This document shows, one piece after another, positions 1-6,026 of a stretch of DNA of 10,201 nucleotides (positions are counted from its first letter, which is position 1; every line of letters starts with the position of its first letter). Both the position numbers and the translations under genes were made by a program. This DNA comes from Actinomycetota bacterium (GTDB lineage Bacteria > Actinomycetota > Actinomycetes > Streptosporangiales > Streptosporangiaceae): assembly GCA_003140115.1 (NCBI GenBank), contig PLIQ01000550.1, forward strand, positions 7,144-17,344, written 5' to 3'. Under the pieces are notes generated by a model that saw only the letters and a program-made list of their open reading frames with translations, was not told where the DNA came from and did not search any database.

Positions 1-76
1 CGCCGTAGCCCAGCACCGGTCCGATCCACCCGAGCTCCGAGCAGAGCCGCAAGAAGCAGAAAGGCACCCGGAATGA
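1..76 (+). CDS. C-terminal tail of an upstream gene (partial, unknown function)
   Basis: Reading from base 2, the second frame is open from the window edge to a TGA at 74-76 and encodes a charged, Pro/Glu/Arg-rich tail of 24 residues ending in ERHPE. The stop overlaps the ATG of the next gene as ATGA (73-76), exactly the junction style seen 1.2 kb downstream at 1293-1296, which supports a real, translationally coupled upstream gene. Third-position G/C bias in this short tail is weak, and the frame of the downstream gene is also open here, so the call rests mainly on the ATGA overlap. Nothing in the tail identifies a family. Confidence 0.5.
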   Translation, partial: AVAQHRSDPPELRAEPQEAERHPE

Positions 77-1296
77 GCGCCACCGCGCCGGCCAGCACCA
101 CGATCCGCCTGCACAGGCTCACCATGGTCACCGAGGACGACGGCGTGATGGTCGGCCGGCCTGACATCGGCTCCTACGCGCTGTTTCCGCAGGAGGGCGC
201 TGAAGCCCTCCGGTTGCTCGACGCCGGAACGCCGATGGCGGGTGTCGCGGCCTGGTACCAGCAAACATGCGGCGCGTCCCTGGATGTCGACGACTTCGTC
301 GCGGCGCTTGACGACCTCAAGTTCCTGCGCGGCGACGCAGAAGATGAGCCACGCGAAGCGCCGGTCCGCTGGCAGCGCCTCGGACGGTGGACGTTCTCCT
401 GGCCGGCCTTGGCGTGCTACGCGGCGCTGACGCTGGCCGCCGTCGTCGCGATGGCGCGGGCCCCTTACCTGCGGCCCACGTACCACCATATTTTCTTCAC
501 TCAGTACCTTTCGCTGATCCCGATCACGCTCACCGCGGCGCTGGTCCCGGCGATCCTGCTGCACGAGTCATTCCACGCGCTGGCGGGCCGCAGGCTCGGC
601 CTGCCGTCGACCCTCACCATCGGCCGGCGGTTCTACTACCTGGTCGCCGAGACTCGCCTTGACTCGCTGTTCAGCGTGCCGAAACGAAAGCGCTATCTGC
701 CGTTCCTGGCGGGCATGATCGCCGATGTCGTCCTGATGTCGGCGCTCACCCTCATCGCGGCCGTTCTGCATGATCACGGTTTCCCCGCGTGGTGCGCGGG
801 AGTATGCCTGGCTATCGCGTTCACCTGCGTGCTCCGGGTGATCTGGCAGTTGATGCTCTACCTCGAGACCGACCTGTACTTCGTCATTTCTCATCTCCTG
901 CGGTGCCCGGACCTGCAGCGTGCCACCAGGTTCTACATCAAGACGCACGTCCGGCGCCTGCTGCACCGCGCGCCCCCGCAGAGCGACGCCGACTGGGCGG
1001 ATCGCGACCGGGCGTTCGCGCGCTGGTACGCGCCCCTGCTGATCATCGGCTACGGCTTCTCGCTCTGCACCCTGGTGTGGGCGGGGATCCCGAGCACCGT
1101 GCACTTCGTTTCGCTGATCGTCGATCGCTTCAGCGGATCGCAGAATCTCGCCGCCGGCATCCTCGACGCGCTGAGCTTCATCGTCCTGACCGCGCTGCAA
1201 TGGGGCCTCGTCGGCTACGTCGCGGTGCGGGACCGGCGCGCTCGCACCCGGCAGACCTCACCCGAAGCATCACTTACCAAGGGAGCACTGACATGA
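73..1296 (+). CDS. PqqD-like domain / M50-type membrane metalloprotease-like protein
   Basis: The predicted protein has 407 residues. Residues about 10-88 resemble a PqqD-like winged helix, the fold of RiPP recognition elements: a VGRPDIGSYALF strand pair, then a helix ending in LLDAG and a DVDDFVAALDDLKFL helix. The rest is polytopic, with hydrophobic segments near 112-130, 146-163, 210-233, 239-262, 318-337 and 362-384. HESFH at 164-168 is a HExxH zinc motif inside a membrane segment, and Asp267 in LETDLYF is placed like the third metal ligand of the M50 (site-2 protease) family. Proteins of this build, annotated as putative peptide zinc metalloproteases, occur in peptide-modification clusters and are thought to process or export peptides. 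The ATG follows an AAGG at 61-64 and overlaps the upstream stop; the TGA overlaps the next ATG. The fold call is fairly secure. The substrate is unknown, and activity is not proven because the second motif is atypical (no DG). Confidence 0.8.
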   Translation: MSATAPASTTIRLHRLTMVTEDDGVMVGRPDIGSYALFPQEGAEALRLLDAGTPMAGVAAWYQQTCGASLDVDDFVAALDDLKFLRGDAEDEPREAPVRWQRLGRWTFSWPALACYAALTLAAVVAMARAPYLRPTYHHIFFTQYLSLIPITLTAALVPAILLHESFHALAGRRLGLPSTLTIGRRFYYLVAETRLDSLFSVPKRKRYLPFLAGMIADVVLMSALTLIAAVLHDHGFPAWCAGVCLAIAFTCVLRVIWQLMLYLETDLYFVISHLLRCPDLQRATRFYIKTHVRRLLHRAPPQSDADWADRDRAFARWYAPLLIIGYGFSLCTLVWAGIPSTVHFVSLIVDRFSGSQNLAAGILDALSFIVLTALQWGLVGYVAVRDRRARTRQTSPEASLTKGALT

Positions 1297-3497
1297 CCTC
1301 ATCTACCGCTGCGCACTTCTGGGCCTCGCCAGCTGCCTCGCTGCCAGGCGAGCTGCCGATCGCGCCCGCGCCCCACCTTGAGGTGCGGTGTCACCGGCGG
1401 CTGCGCGGACCGTACACCGGAGCCGGCGCACTGCTGCGCACCGTGGTACCGGAACTGCTGGCCGTCGACGGCGAGCTGGTGGCCGCGCGGGCGATCGAGG
1501 TCGTCACGCTGGCACCCGAGCTCGCTGCGATGGTCCCGCTGCCACCGCAGACGCTCACCAACCTCGCCAGCCGCGCGGAACGCACCAGGTTTTACTCGGT
1601 AACCCGCACGCTGCGGCTGTCTCATGGCGCCGCCGAGCTGGTCATGGACTGGGCCCGCCTGGTGCATCCCGGCGGCGTGGTCATCGCGTTCACGGACCTC
1701 GACGACGCTGACCCCACCGACCGTGAGTTCGTGAGCGTGCTGCTGCGCCGCTGTGACCCGAACCTGCTGACCGTGCTCGCGGCGGCCGCCAGCGCGGATG
1801 ACCCGCTCGGGCAGGCGCTGGCCCGTTACGCTCGCCAGGTCGCCAGGCCACCCCACGCTGAGCCGGACCCGCCCGCGGGCACCGATCTCGCGCAGCTCTT
1901 CATCGACTCCGACGGCACCTGCCACGACCCGGCGATCTCCGCGGCTTACGCGGGCCTGCCGGCCCATGAGCGGGCCAGCAGGCACACCGCGCGCGCGGAG
2001 GTGCTGGCCGCCCTCGGCGAGCCAAGCCTGCGGCTCGGGGCCATCCCGTATCACCTGGAGCACGGGATCGATCCCGCGGGCGCTGGCGGCGAGGCGCTCA
2101 TGACCGCTTGCGATGACTGCTTCGACCTCGGCTGCTACGAGGCGACGCTGGAGCTAGCGCTGCGCGGGCGTGAGCTGGTGGCGGGAGCGGACCAGCCGGA
2201 GGCCTACTGGAACTTCACCAACAAGGTGGGCGCCTGCCTGTCCTACCTGAAGCGGGGTTCCCGGGGCTTCGCCTACTTCGACGAGCTGCGCCGGATCACC
2301 GCCAATCCCGATGTCCATATGAACAGCTGCTACATGATGGCGATGCTGTACACCCGCCACCTCCCGCCCGGTGACCACGACGAGGTCCGGGCGCTGGAGT
2401 GGGTCAACACGGCGATCGCGATCGCCGACCGTCATCCCGATCCGCACAAGCGGGTGTTCACCGGCGCGTTCATGCGCAACGCGAAGGCCCTGGTCGAACT
2501 GCACCGAGGCGACCCGCGGGCCGCGCTGGCGCTGGTCAATGAGGCGATCGCGATGACCGACGCGGACCTCGGGCCCGACGAGCAGCTGCTGCACCGCTCG
2601 GTGCTGCTGTACAACCGGGCGCAGATCCTCAATGCCCTCGGCGACTACGCCGGCTCGCTGCGCGACTACGACGTGGTGATCAGCCGCGACCCCGAGTACG
2701 GCGACTATTACTTCGAACGGGCCGGGGTGCGCCGCGCCGCGGGCCGGCCCGACGAGGCGCTCGCGGACTACGCCACGGCGGTCACGCTGAGCCCGCCCTT
2801 CCACGAGGCGCACTACAACCGGGCCGACCTGCTGCGGGAACTAGGGGACGACGACGGCGCGCTGCGCGACCTGGACTACGCGGTCGTGCTCGATCCTGAC
2901 CACCTCGATTCCCTGGTCAACCGGGTCGACCTGCTGCTGGAGCGCGGGGAGACCGGGCCAGCGCGCGCCGACATCGACGCGGGACTCGAGCTTGACCCGG
3001 GCAACGCGAACCTGCTGTCCGCCCGCGGGTCGCTGCTGGCCGACTCGGGCGACACCGACGCCGCGTACGCGAGCTACACCGCCGCGGTCACCGAAGACCC
3101 GGCCTTCGTGGCGGCGTGGGCCAACCGCGCCGTTCTTTCCCACTCCGTCGGACGGCCAGCGGACGCGGTCGCCGACCTCGACCAGGCGATCGAACTCGCC
3201 GACGACCCGTGGTTGCGGGTGAACCGCGCGATCGCGCTGCAAGACCTCGATGAGCACCGCCGCGCGGTCACCGATCTCGACCTCGCCATCGCCGCCCTGC
3301 AGGGGGGCGACCCTGACCTGTTCTACCGCCGCGGGGTCAGCCGGCATGCGCTGGGTGACCTTGACGGCGCGTTCGAGGACTGGCGTGCCCACCTGGAGGC
3401 GTACGGCCCGGGCGGTACCTCGCCGCACACCGAGGAGATCGGCCTGCGGGCCGGGGACCTGATGACCAGGCACCTGGTTGCCAGCGGCGAGCTCTAG
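1293..3497 (+). CDS. TPR protein with degenerate STAND/AAA-like N-terminal domain
   Basis: The predicted protein has 734 residues. Its frame is open far upstream, but the start is set at ATG 1293 by a GGGAG at 1281-1285 and by the ATGA overlap with the metalloprotease stop. Residues about 28-165 follow the outline of AAA_16/STAND NTPases. CHRRLRGPYTGAGALLR (33-49) sits where the P-loop should be but lacks the GKT/S, while VVIAFTDLDDADPTD (129-143) looks like the Walker B strand and the following ADP motif. Residues 219-290 resemble the helical arm between NTPase and TPRs in such regulators (LPAHER...H...A). From about 300 to 705 there are many TPRs with typical GDY..SL.DYD...DP spacing, the clearest from 436 on. 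No DNA-binding domain is visible. The likely role is a scaffold or adaptor for the membrane protein encoded just upstream. Nucleotide binding is doubtful. Confidence 0.82.
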   Translation: MTSSTAAHFWASPAASLPGELPIAPAPHLEVRCHRRLRGPYTGAGALLRTVVPELLAVDGELVAARAIEVVTLAPELAAMVPLPPQTLTNLASRAERTRFYSVTRTLRLSHGAAELVMDWARLVHPGGVVIAFTDLDDADPTDREFVSVLLRRCDPNLLTVLAAAASADDPLGQALARYARQVARPPHAEPDPPAGTDLAQLFIDSDGTCHDPAISAAYAGLPAHERASRHTARAEVLAALGEPSLRLGAIPYHLEHGIDPAGAGGEALMTACDDCFDLGCYEATLELALRGRELVAGADQPEAYWNFTNKVGACLSYLKRGSRGFAYFDELRRITANPDVHMNSCYMMAMLYTRHLPPGDHDEVRALEWVNTAIAIADRHPDPHKRVFTGAFMRNAKALVELHRGDPRAALALVNEAIAMTDADLGPDEQLLHRSVLLYNRAQILNALGDYAGSLRDYDVVISRDPEYGDYYFERAGVRRAAGRPDEALADYATAVTLSPPFHEAHYNRADLLRELGDDDGALRDLDYAVVLDPDHLDSLVNRVDLLLERGETGPARADIDAGLELDPGNANLLSARGSLLADSGDTDAAYASYTAAVTEDPAFVAAWANRAVLSHSVGRPADAVADLDQAIELADDPWLRVNRAIALQDLDEHRRAVTDLDLAIAALQGGDPDLFYRRGVSRHALGDLDGAFEDWRAHLEAYGPGGTSPHTEEIGLRAGDLMTRHLVASGEL

Positions 3498-3506
3498 GAG
3501 CACGAC

Positions 3507-4091
3507 ATGGACGACACCACGTTCGCTACCGGGCCAGATCCGTTCCGCGCGGCCATGCGCCACCACGCCAAGGGGGTCGCCGTCATCACCGCCGGCGCGG
3601 AGCATCCCGTCGGGTTCTGCGCCACGTCGCTCGCGTCTGTCTCGCTTGAGCCGCCCGTGGTGTCGTTCACGGTTGGCTTGCGTTCCTCGTCTTGGCGAAC
3701 CGTCGAGTCGGCGCGGCATGTCATGGTCCACCTGCTCGCCGACAGCCAGGCGGACCTGGCGAGCCGGTTCGGGCGGACGGACCCGGCCAAGTTCGGTCCG
3801 CAAACGCGCTGGCATCGTGACGCGCTCGGCCTGCCCGTGCTCGATGATGTCCTGGCCTGGCTGCTGCTCGCGCTGACGAGCTACTTTCCGGTCGGGGACC
3901 ACGCCCTCGTCCTGGGGCGGGTGATCGCGTCCAGGCATGCGGCCGACGGGTCGCCGCATGCCGCGGCCGACGGGCCGCTCATACACCATAACGGCGAGTT
4001 CGCGGCGCTGGCCGCCCCCGCGCTGAGCCGGCCGCGCAGGATCAAGCTCCCGGCTGCCACCGCGACGAGCGCGGCGATCGCCACGCAGTAG
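3507..4091 (+). CDS. Flavin reductase-domain (FMN-binding split barrel) protein
   Basis: The predicted protein has 194 residues and belongs to the RutF/HpaC-like flavin reductase family: DPFRAAMRHHAKGVAVIT near the N-terminus, GFCATSLASVSLEPPVVSFTV (36-56) forming the FMN-binding strand-turn, and GDHALVLGRVIA (130-141) near the end of the barrel. Such proteins reduce FMN/FAD with NAD(P)H, usually to feed a two-component monooxygenase; none is visible here. The ATG follows AGGAG (3496-3500) by 6 nt and lies 9 nt after the TPR stop, so the gene is probably cotranscribed with the operon. The family core seems to end near residue 168 (FAAL, base 4010). The last 26 residues, SRPRRIK through IATQ, are read from sequence antisense to the last membrane segment of the MFS gene and look like run-on. 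Its electron acceptor is unknown. Confidence 0.85.
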   Translation: MDDTTFATGPDPFRAAMRHHAKGVAVITAGAEHPVGFCATSLASVSLEPPVVSFTVGLRSSSWRTVESARHVMVHLLADSQADLASRFGRTDPAKFGPQTRWHRDALGLPVLDDVLAWLLLALTSYFPVGDHALVLGRVIASRHAADGSPHAAADGPLIHHNGEFAALAAPALSRPRRIKLPAATATSAAIATQ

Positions 4092-5296
4092 GCCAGGGCG
4101 GTCCGGTGCAGGCCGAAGTGCGCGGCGGCCAGCCCGGCGATCAGGACCGGGACGCTGAGCCCGAGGAAGTTGATAATGAAGATGGCGGCAATGAGCCCGG
4201 CGCGCTGCCCGGGAGCGGCCAGCGCGATCAGGATGCGGTTGACGCCCATCAGCGCCAGCCCGAACCCCACCCCGGCCACCGCGGTGCCGGTCAGGAAGGC
4301 GGCCGCGGTGGCCGTGGCGATCGCCGCGAAGGTCACCGCGAGGCCGGCCAGCAGGACCAGGCAGCCGGCCAGCATCGCGGTGCGCGGCGCGAGGCCGCGG
4401 AACGCGACCGTGGCCCCGGCCGCGACCCCGGTGAGCAGGAAGACCGCCAGGCCGCCCCACAGCAGGTCCCGCGAGCCGGTCACCTGCACCGCCAGCGACG
4501 GCCCGAGTGACAGGTACAGGCCGCCCAGCGCCCACACCGCGAACAGGCACGGCACCGCCGTGGCGAACGTCGCGCGCGCCTGGCGCGGCACCCCCACCCG
4601 GGGCCGCAGCGAGGCCAGGACGCCGGCGCGGCGGGTCCCGGGCTCGGGCATCGCCAGTATCCCGGCGGCGGCGGCCGCGCTGACGCCGAGCAGCAGCCAC
4701 CACACCAGCCGGGTCGGCGCCGGCCCGTACTGGGCCAGCGCGCTGCTCCCGAGCGCGCCTGCGCCCAGCCCCAGGGCGGGGGCGGCGGCGGTGACCAGCG
4801 GGGCGAGCCCGCTGCCCTCGGACTGCAGGTCGATCAGCGCCGCGCCGAGCGCGCCGATGGCGGTACCGACGGCCACGCCCTGCAGCGCCCGCGCAGCGAA
4901 CAGCAACCCGGCGCTGTGCGCGACCGCGAACACCGCGCACGCGCCCGCACCCATCACCAGGGCGGCCAGGATCACGGGGCGGCGGCCCAGGTAGTCCGAC
5001 ACCGACCCGAAGACCAGCAGCGTGAGGAGCAGGACGATGGCGTAGATGGCGAAGATGACGGTCAGCGTGGTCGCCGAGAACCGCAGCTGAGCCTGGTAAA
5101 CGCCGTACAGCGGCGTCGGGGCGCCCGCCGTGAAGAACATCAGGCAGAACACCCCGGCTACCAGCCAGAACGCGGTCGCTCGGGACTGCGCCGGACGCCG
5201 GGAAGGCTCCCTCGCGGCCGGCATCGCGGGCCAGCGGGGCCGTTCGGCGGTTCTGATTGGACGTTCGCGGCCGGTCACCGTGTCCGACAGGGCCAT
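3881..5296 (-). CDS. MFS transporter (drug/metabolite exporter-like)
   Basis: The predicted protein has 471 residues and about twelve hydrophobic segments between residues 42 and 420. The MFS motif A appears as GSVSDYLGRRP (97-107) between TM2 and TM3. The build is that of proton-driven efflux permeases; the substrate cannot be told. The start at ATG 5296 follows GAAGGA (5309-5304) by 7 nt. The N-terminal 40 residues are Arg/Pro-rich and cytoplasmic. TM12 ends near residue 420 (base 4037), but the frame then continues 51 residues, rich in Ala/Ser/Pro/Arg with several Cys, through the antisense of the flavin reductase gene to 3881. That tail is unlike a usual MFS terminus and is probably run-on. 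The gene is divergent from the HxlR regulator across a 96-bp spacer with paired operator-like repeats, so repression by that neighbour is likely. Confidence 0.88.
   Translation of the reverse strand: MALSDTVTGRERPIRTAERPRWPAMPAAREPSRRPAQSRATAFWLVAGVFCLMFFTAGAPTPLYGVYQAQLRFSATTLTVIFAIYAIVLLLTLLVFGSVSDYLGRRPVILAALVMGAGACAVFAVAHSAGLLFAARALQGVAVGTAIGALGAALIDLQSEGSGLAPLVTAAAPALGLGAGALGSSALAQYGPAPTRLVWWLLLGVSAAAAAGILAMPEPGTRRAGVLASLRPRVGVPRQARATFATAVPCLFAVWALGGLYLSLGPSLAVQVTGSRDLLWGGLAVFLLTGVAAGATVAFRGLAPRTAMLAGCLVLLAGLAVTFAAIATATAAAFLTGTAVAGVGFGLALMGVNRILIALAAPGQRAGLIAAIFIINFLGLSVPVLIAGLAAAHFGLHRTALAYCVAIAALVAVAAGSLILRGRLSAGAASAANSPLWCMSGPSAAACGDPSAACLDAITRPRTRAWSPTGK
3935..3974 (+). repeat. Short imperfect in-frame duplication in the flavin reductase gene
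   Basis: GGCCGACGGG occurs at 3941-3950 and again at 3965-3974, each preceded by GCATG. The 24-bp offset keeps the frame and gives HAADGSP followed by HAAADGP in the protein, between the last barrel strand and the IHHNGEF strand. It probably lengthens a surface loop. Confidence 0.45.
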
Positions 5297-5315
5297 CGCA
5301 GGTTCCTTCGTGATC

Positions 5316-5330
5316 GTTCATTGACCGAAC
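5316..5330. promoter_or_regulatory. Operator-like dyad 1 (GTTC-N7-GAAC)
   Basis: GTTCATTGACCGAAC is an interrupted dyad with GTTC/GAAC half-sites. Extended to 5332 (…CTA), it matches the reverse complement of the element at 5355-5371 at 16 of 17 positions. It lies just downstream of the predicted MFS transcription start, a good place for a repressor. Binding by the adjacent HxlR protein is inferred from position and symmetry. Confidence 0.6.
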
Positions 5331-5341
5331 TATCTCAGTGG

Positions 5342-5370
5342 ATCATACGCAGGCTAGTTCTGTCAATGAA
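5342..5370 (-). promoter_or_regulatory. Predicted promoter of the MFS gene
   Basis: On the minus strand, TTCATT (5370-5365) and TATGAT (5347-5342) are separated by 17 bp. The -10 matches the sigma-70-type consensus at 5 of 6 positions; the -35 is weak. Transcription would start near 5335, about 39 nt before the ATG, leaving room for the GAAGGA ribosome site. The -35 lies inside operator-like dyad 2 and dyad 1 covers the early transcribed region, so both dyads could block it. Confidence 0.5.
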
Positions 5371-5371
5371 C
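5357..5371. promoter_or_regulatory. Operator-like dyad 2 (GTTC-N7-GAAC)
   Basis: GTTCTGTCAATGAAC is the inverted counterpart of dyad 1. The two start 41 bp apart, close to four helical turns, so bound dimers would sit on the same DNA face. This copy overlaps the -35 region of the MFS promoter and the -35 position of the regulator's own promoter, which fits autorepression plus MFS control. Confidence 0.6.
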
Positions 5372-5380
5372 TATTGGTGG

Positions 5381-5392
5381 TAGGGTCAGGGC
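5381..5392 (+). promoter_or_regulatory. -10 element of a probable leaderless promoter for the HxlR gene
   Basis: TAGGGT (5381-5386) fits the actinobacterial TANNNT -10 pattern and is followed by only six bases before the ATG at 5393. Transcription would therefore begin at or next to the start codon. No Shine-Dalgarno precedes the ATG, as expected for a leaderless message. The -35 region is poor and lies in operator-like dyad 2. Confidence 0.5.
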
Positions 5393-5911
5393 ATGGCTCT
5401 GCCGAAGGATTACCCGGGACAGCGGTGCTCGCTGTCCCGCGCGCTCGAGGTCATCGGCGAACGATGGACGCTGCTGATCATGCGCGACGCGTTCTTCGGC
5501 GTCCGCCGCTTCGGCGACTTCGCCGCGCACCTGGGGGTGCCGCGCGCCGTGCTCACCGAGCGCCTCGAGACCTTGGGTGAGGAAGGCGTCCTCGCCGAGA
5601 CGCGGGGCAGCCACGGCTACAGCGAGTACGTCCTGACCGACAAGGGCCTGAGCCTGTGGCCGGTCGTACGCGACCTGCTCAGCTGGGGCGATGAGTACTA
5701 CTCAGCCAACGGCCCGCGTCGCGTGTTCCAGCACGCCCAGGACGCGGGCCCCATCGGGCCGGACGGAGCGTGCGCCACCTGCGGCGGCGCCGTTCCGCCC
5801 CCGGACCTGGTGATCCTTCCCGGCCCCGGCTACGACGGGGAAGGGGACGACCTGGTCAGCAAGACCCTCACCACCGCACACCGGCTGCTCGAACCCATTC
5901 GCGGCCGCTGA
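5393..5911 (+). CDS. HxlR-family winged-helix transcriptional regulator
   Basis: The predicted protein has 172 residues. The N-terminal 105 carry the HxlR winged helix: CSLSRALEVIGERWTLLIMR (12-31), the FGVRRFGDF turn, a recognition helix around GVPRAVLTERLETL (48-61), and a wing ending at YVLTDKG (79-85). Members bind DNA as dimers and often sense electrophiles or metabolites; a Cys in the position of Cys12 is common in the family. At 172 residues it is longer than the typical 110-150. The extra C-terminal part has Cys127 and Cys130 (CATC) and a Pro/Gly-rich ILPGPGYDGEG stretch. It is divergent from the MFS gene with paired dyads between them, so it probably represses both. The inducing ligand cannot be read from the sequence. 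The start is fixed by the HxlR alignment and the nearby -10 element. Confidence 0.9.
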   Translation: MALPKDYPGQRCSLSRALEVIGERWTLLIMRDAFFGVRRFGDFAAHLGVPRAVLTERLETLGEEGVLAETRGSHGYSEYVLTDKGLSLWPVVRDLLSWGDEYYSANGPRRVFQHAQDAGPIGPDGACATCGGAVPPPDLVILPGPGYDGEGDDLVSKTLTTAHRLLEPIRGR

Positions 5912-5946
5912 GCACTGGCCACTGGCCAGGATTCTTGCCGGTCGCG

Positions 5947-5974
5947 TGACGATCTCGGCGCGGTTCGATCGTCA
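5947..5974. repeat. 8-bp perfect inverted repeat upstream of the DGPF gene
   Basis: TGACGATC (5947-5954) and GATCGTCA (5967-5974) form a perfect inverted repeat with a 12-bp centre, 35 bp after the HxlR stop. It could be a hairpin ending HxlR transcription (no T-tract follows) or a binding site. It also contains TGACGA and CGTC separated by 17 bp, which resembles the ECF42 promoter pattern as I recall it (TGTCGA / CG[A/T]C). The function is not settled by sequence. Confidence 0.4.
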
Positions 5975-6013
5975 TCTCGGTGCAGCTGTCGCCGTGGGCG
6001 CGACACTGGGATC

Positions 6014-6020
6014 GGAGGAG
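6014..6020 (+). promoter_or_regulatory. Ribosome binding site that decides the DGPF start
   Basis: GGAGGAG (6014-6020) directly abuts an ATG at 6021 and precedes a second in-frame ATG at 6027. Only the second is at normal distance, so 6027 is preferred. Confidence 0.7.
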
Positions 6021-6026
6021 ATGACG

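Noticed and set aside
789..1292. Upstream extension of the TPR gene frame through the M50 gene
   Set aside because: The extension encodes Arg/Pro/Ala-rich low-complexity sequence inside a convincing M50 gene. A GGGAG-spaced ATG and an ATGA overlap fix the start at 1293.
568..2063. Two long minus-strand open frames (568-1200 and 1299-2063)
   Set aside because: Both are Gln/Arg/Gly-rich and antisense to genes with recognisable domains; neither has a ribosome site or motif.
2841..5321. An 826-codon open frame on the minus strand across the TPR, flavin reductase and MFS genes
   Set aside because: Its translation is Arg/Gly/Ala-rich with no family resemblance and lies in a different frame from the MFS protein. 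Long antisense frames are expected in DNA of this base composition.
5912..5930. CACTGGC tandem duplication after the HxlR stop
   Set aside because: Two 7-bp copies only; too short to mean more than local slippage.
5946..6026. A longer N-terminus for the DGPF protein starting at 5946
   Set aside because: Family members begin at the MRYALLMHY strand, and the strong GGAGGAG is placed for 6027.
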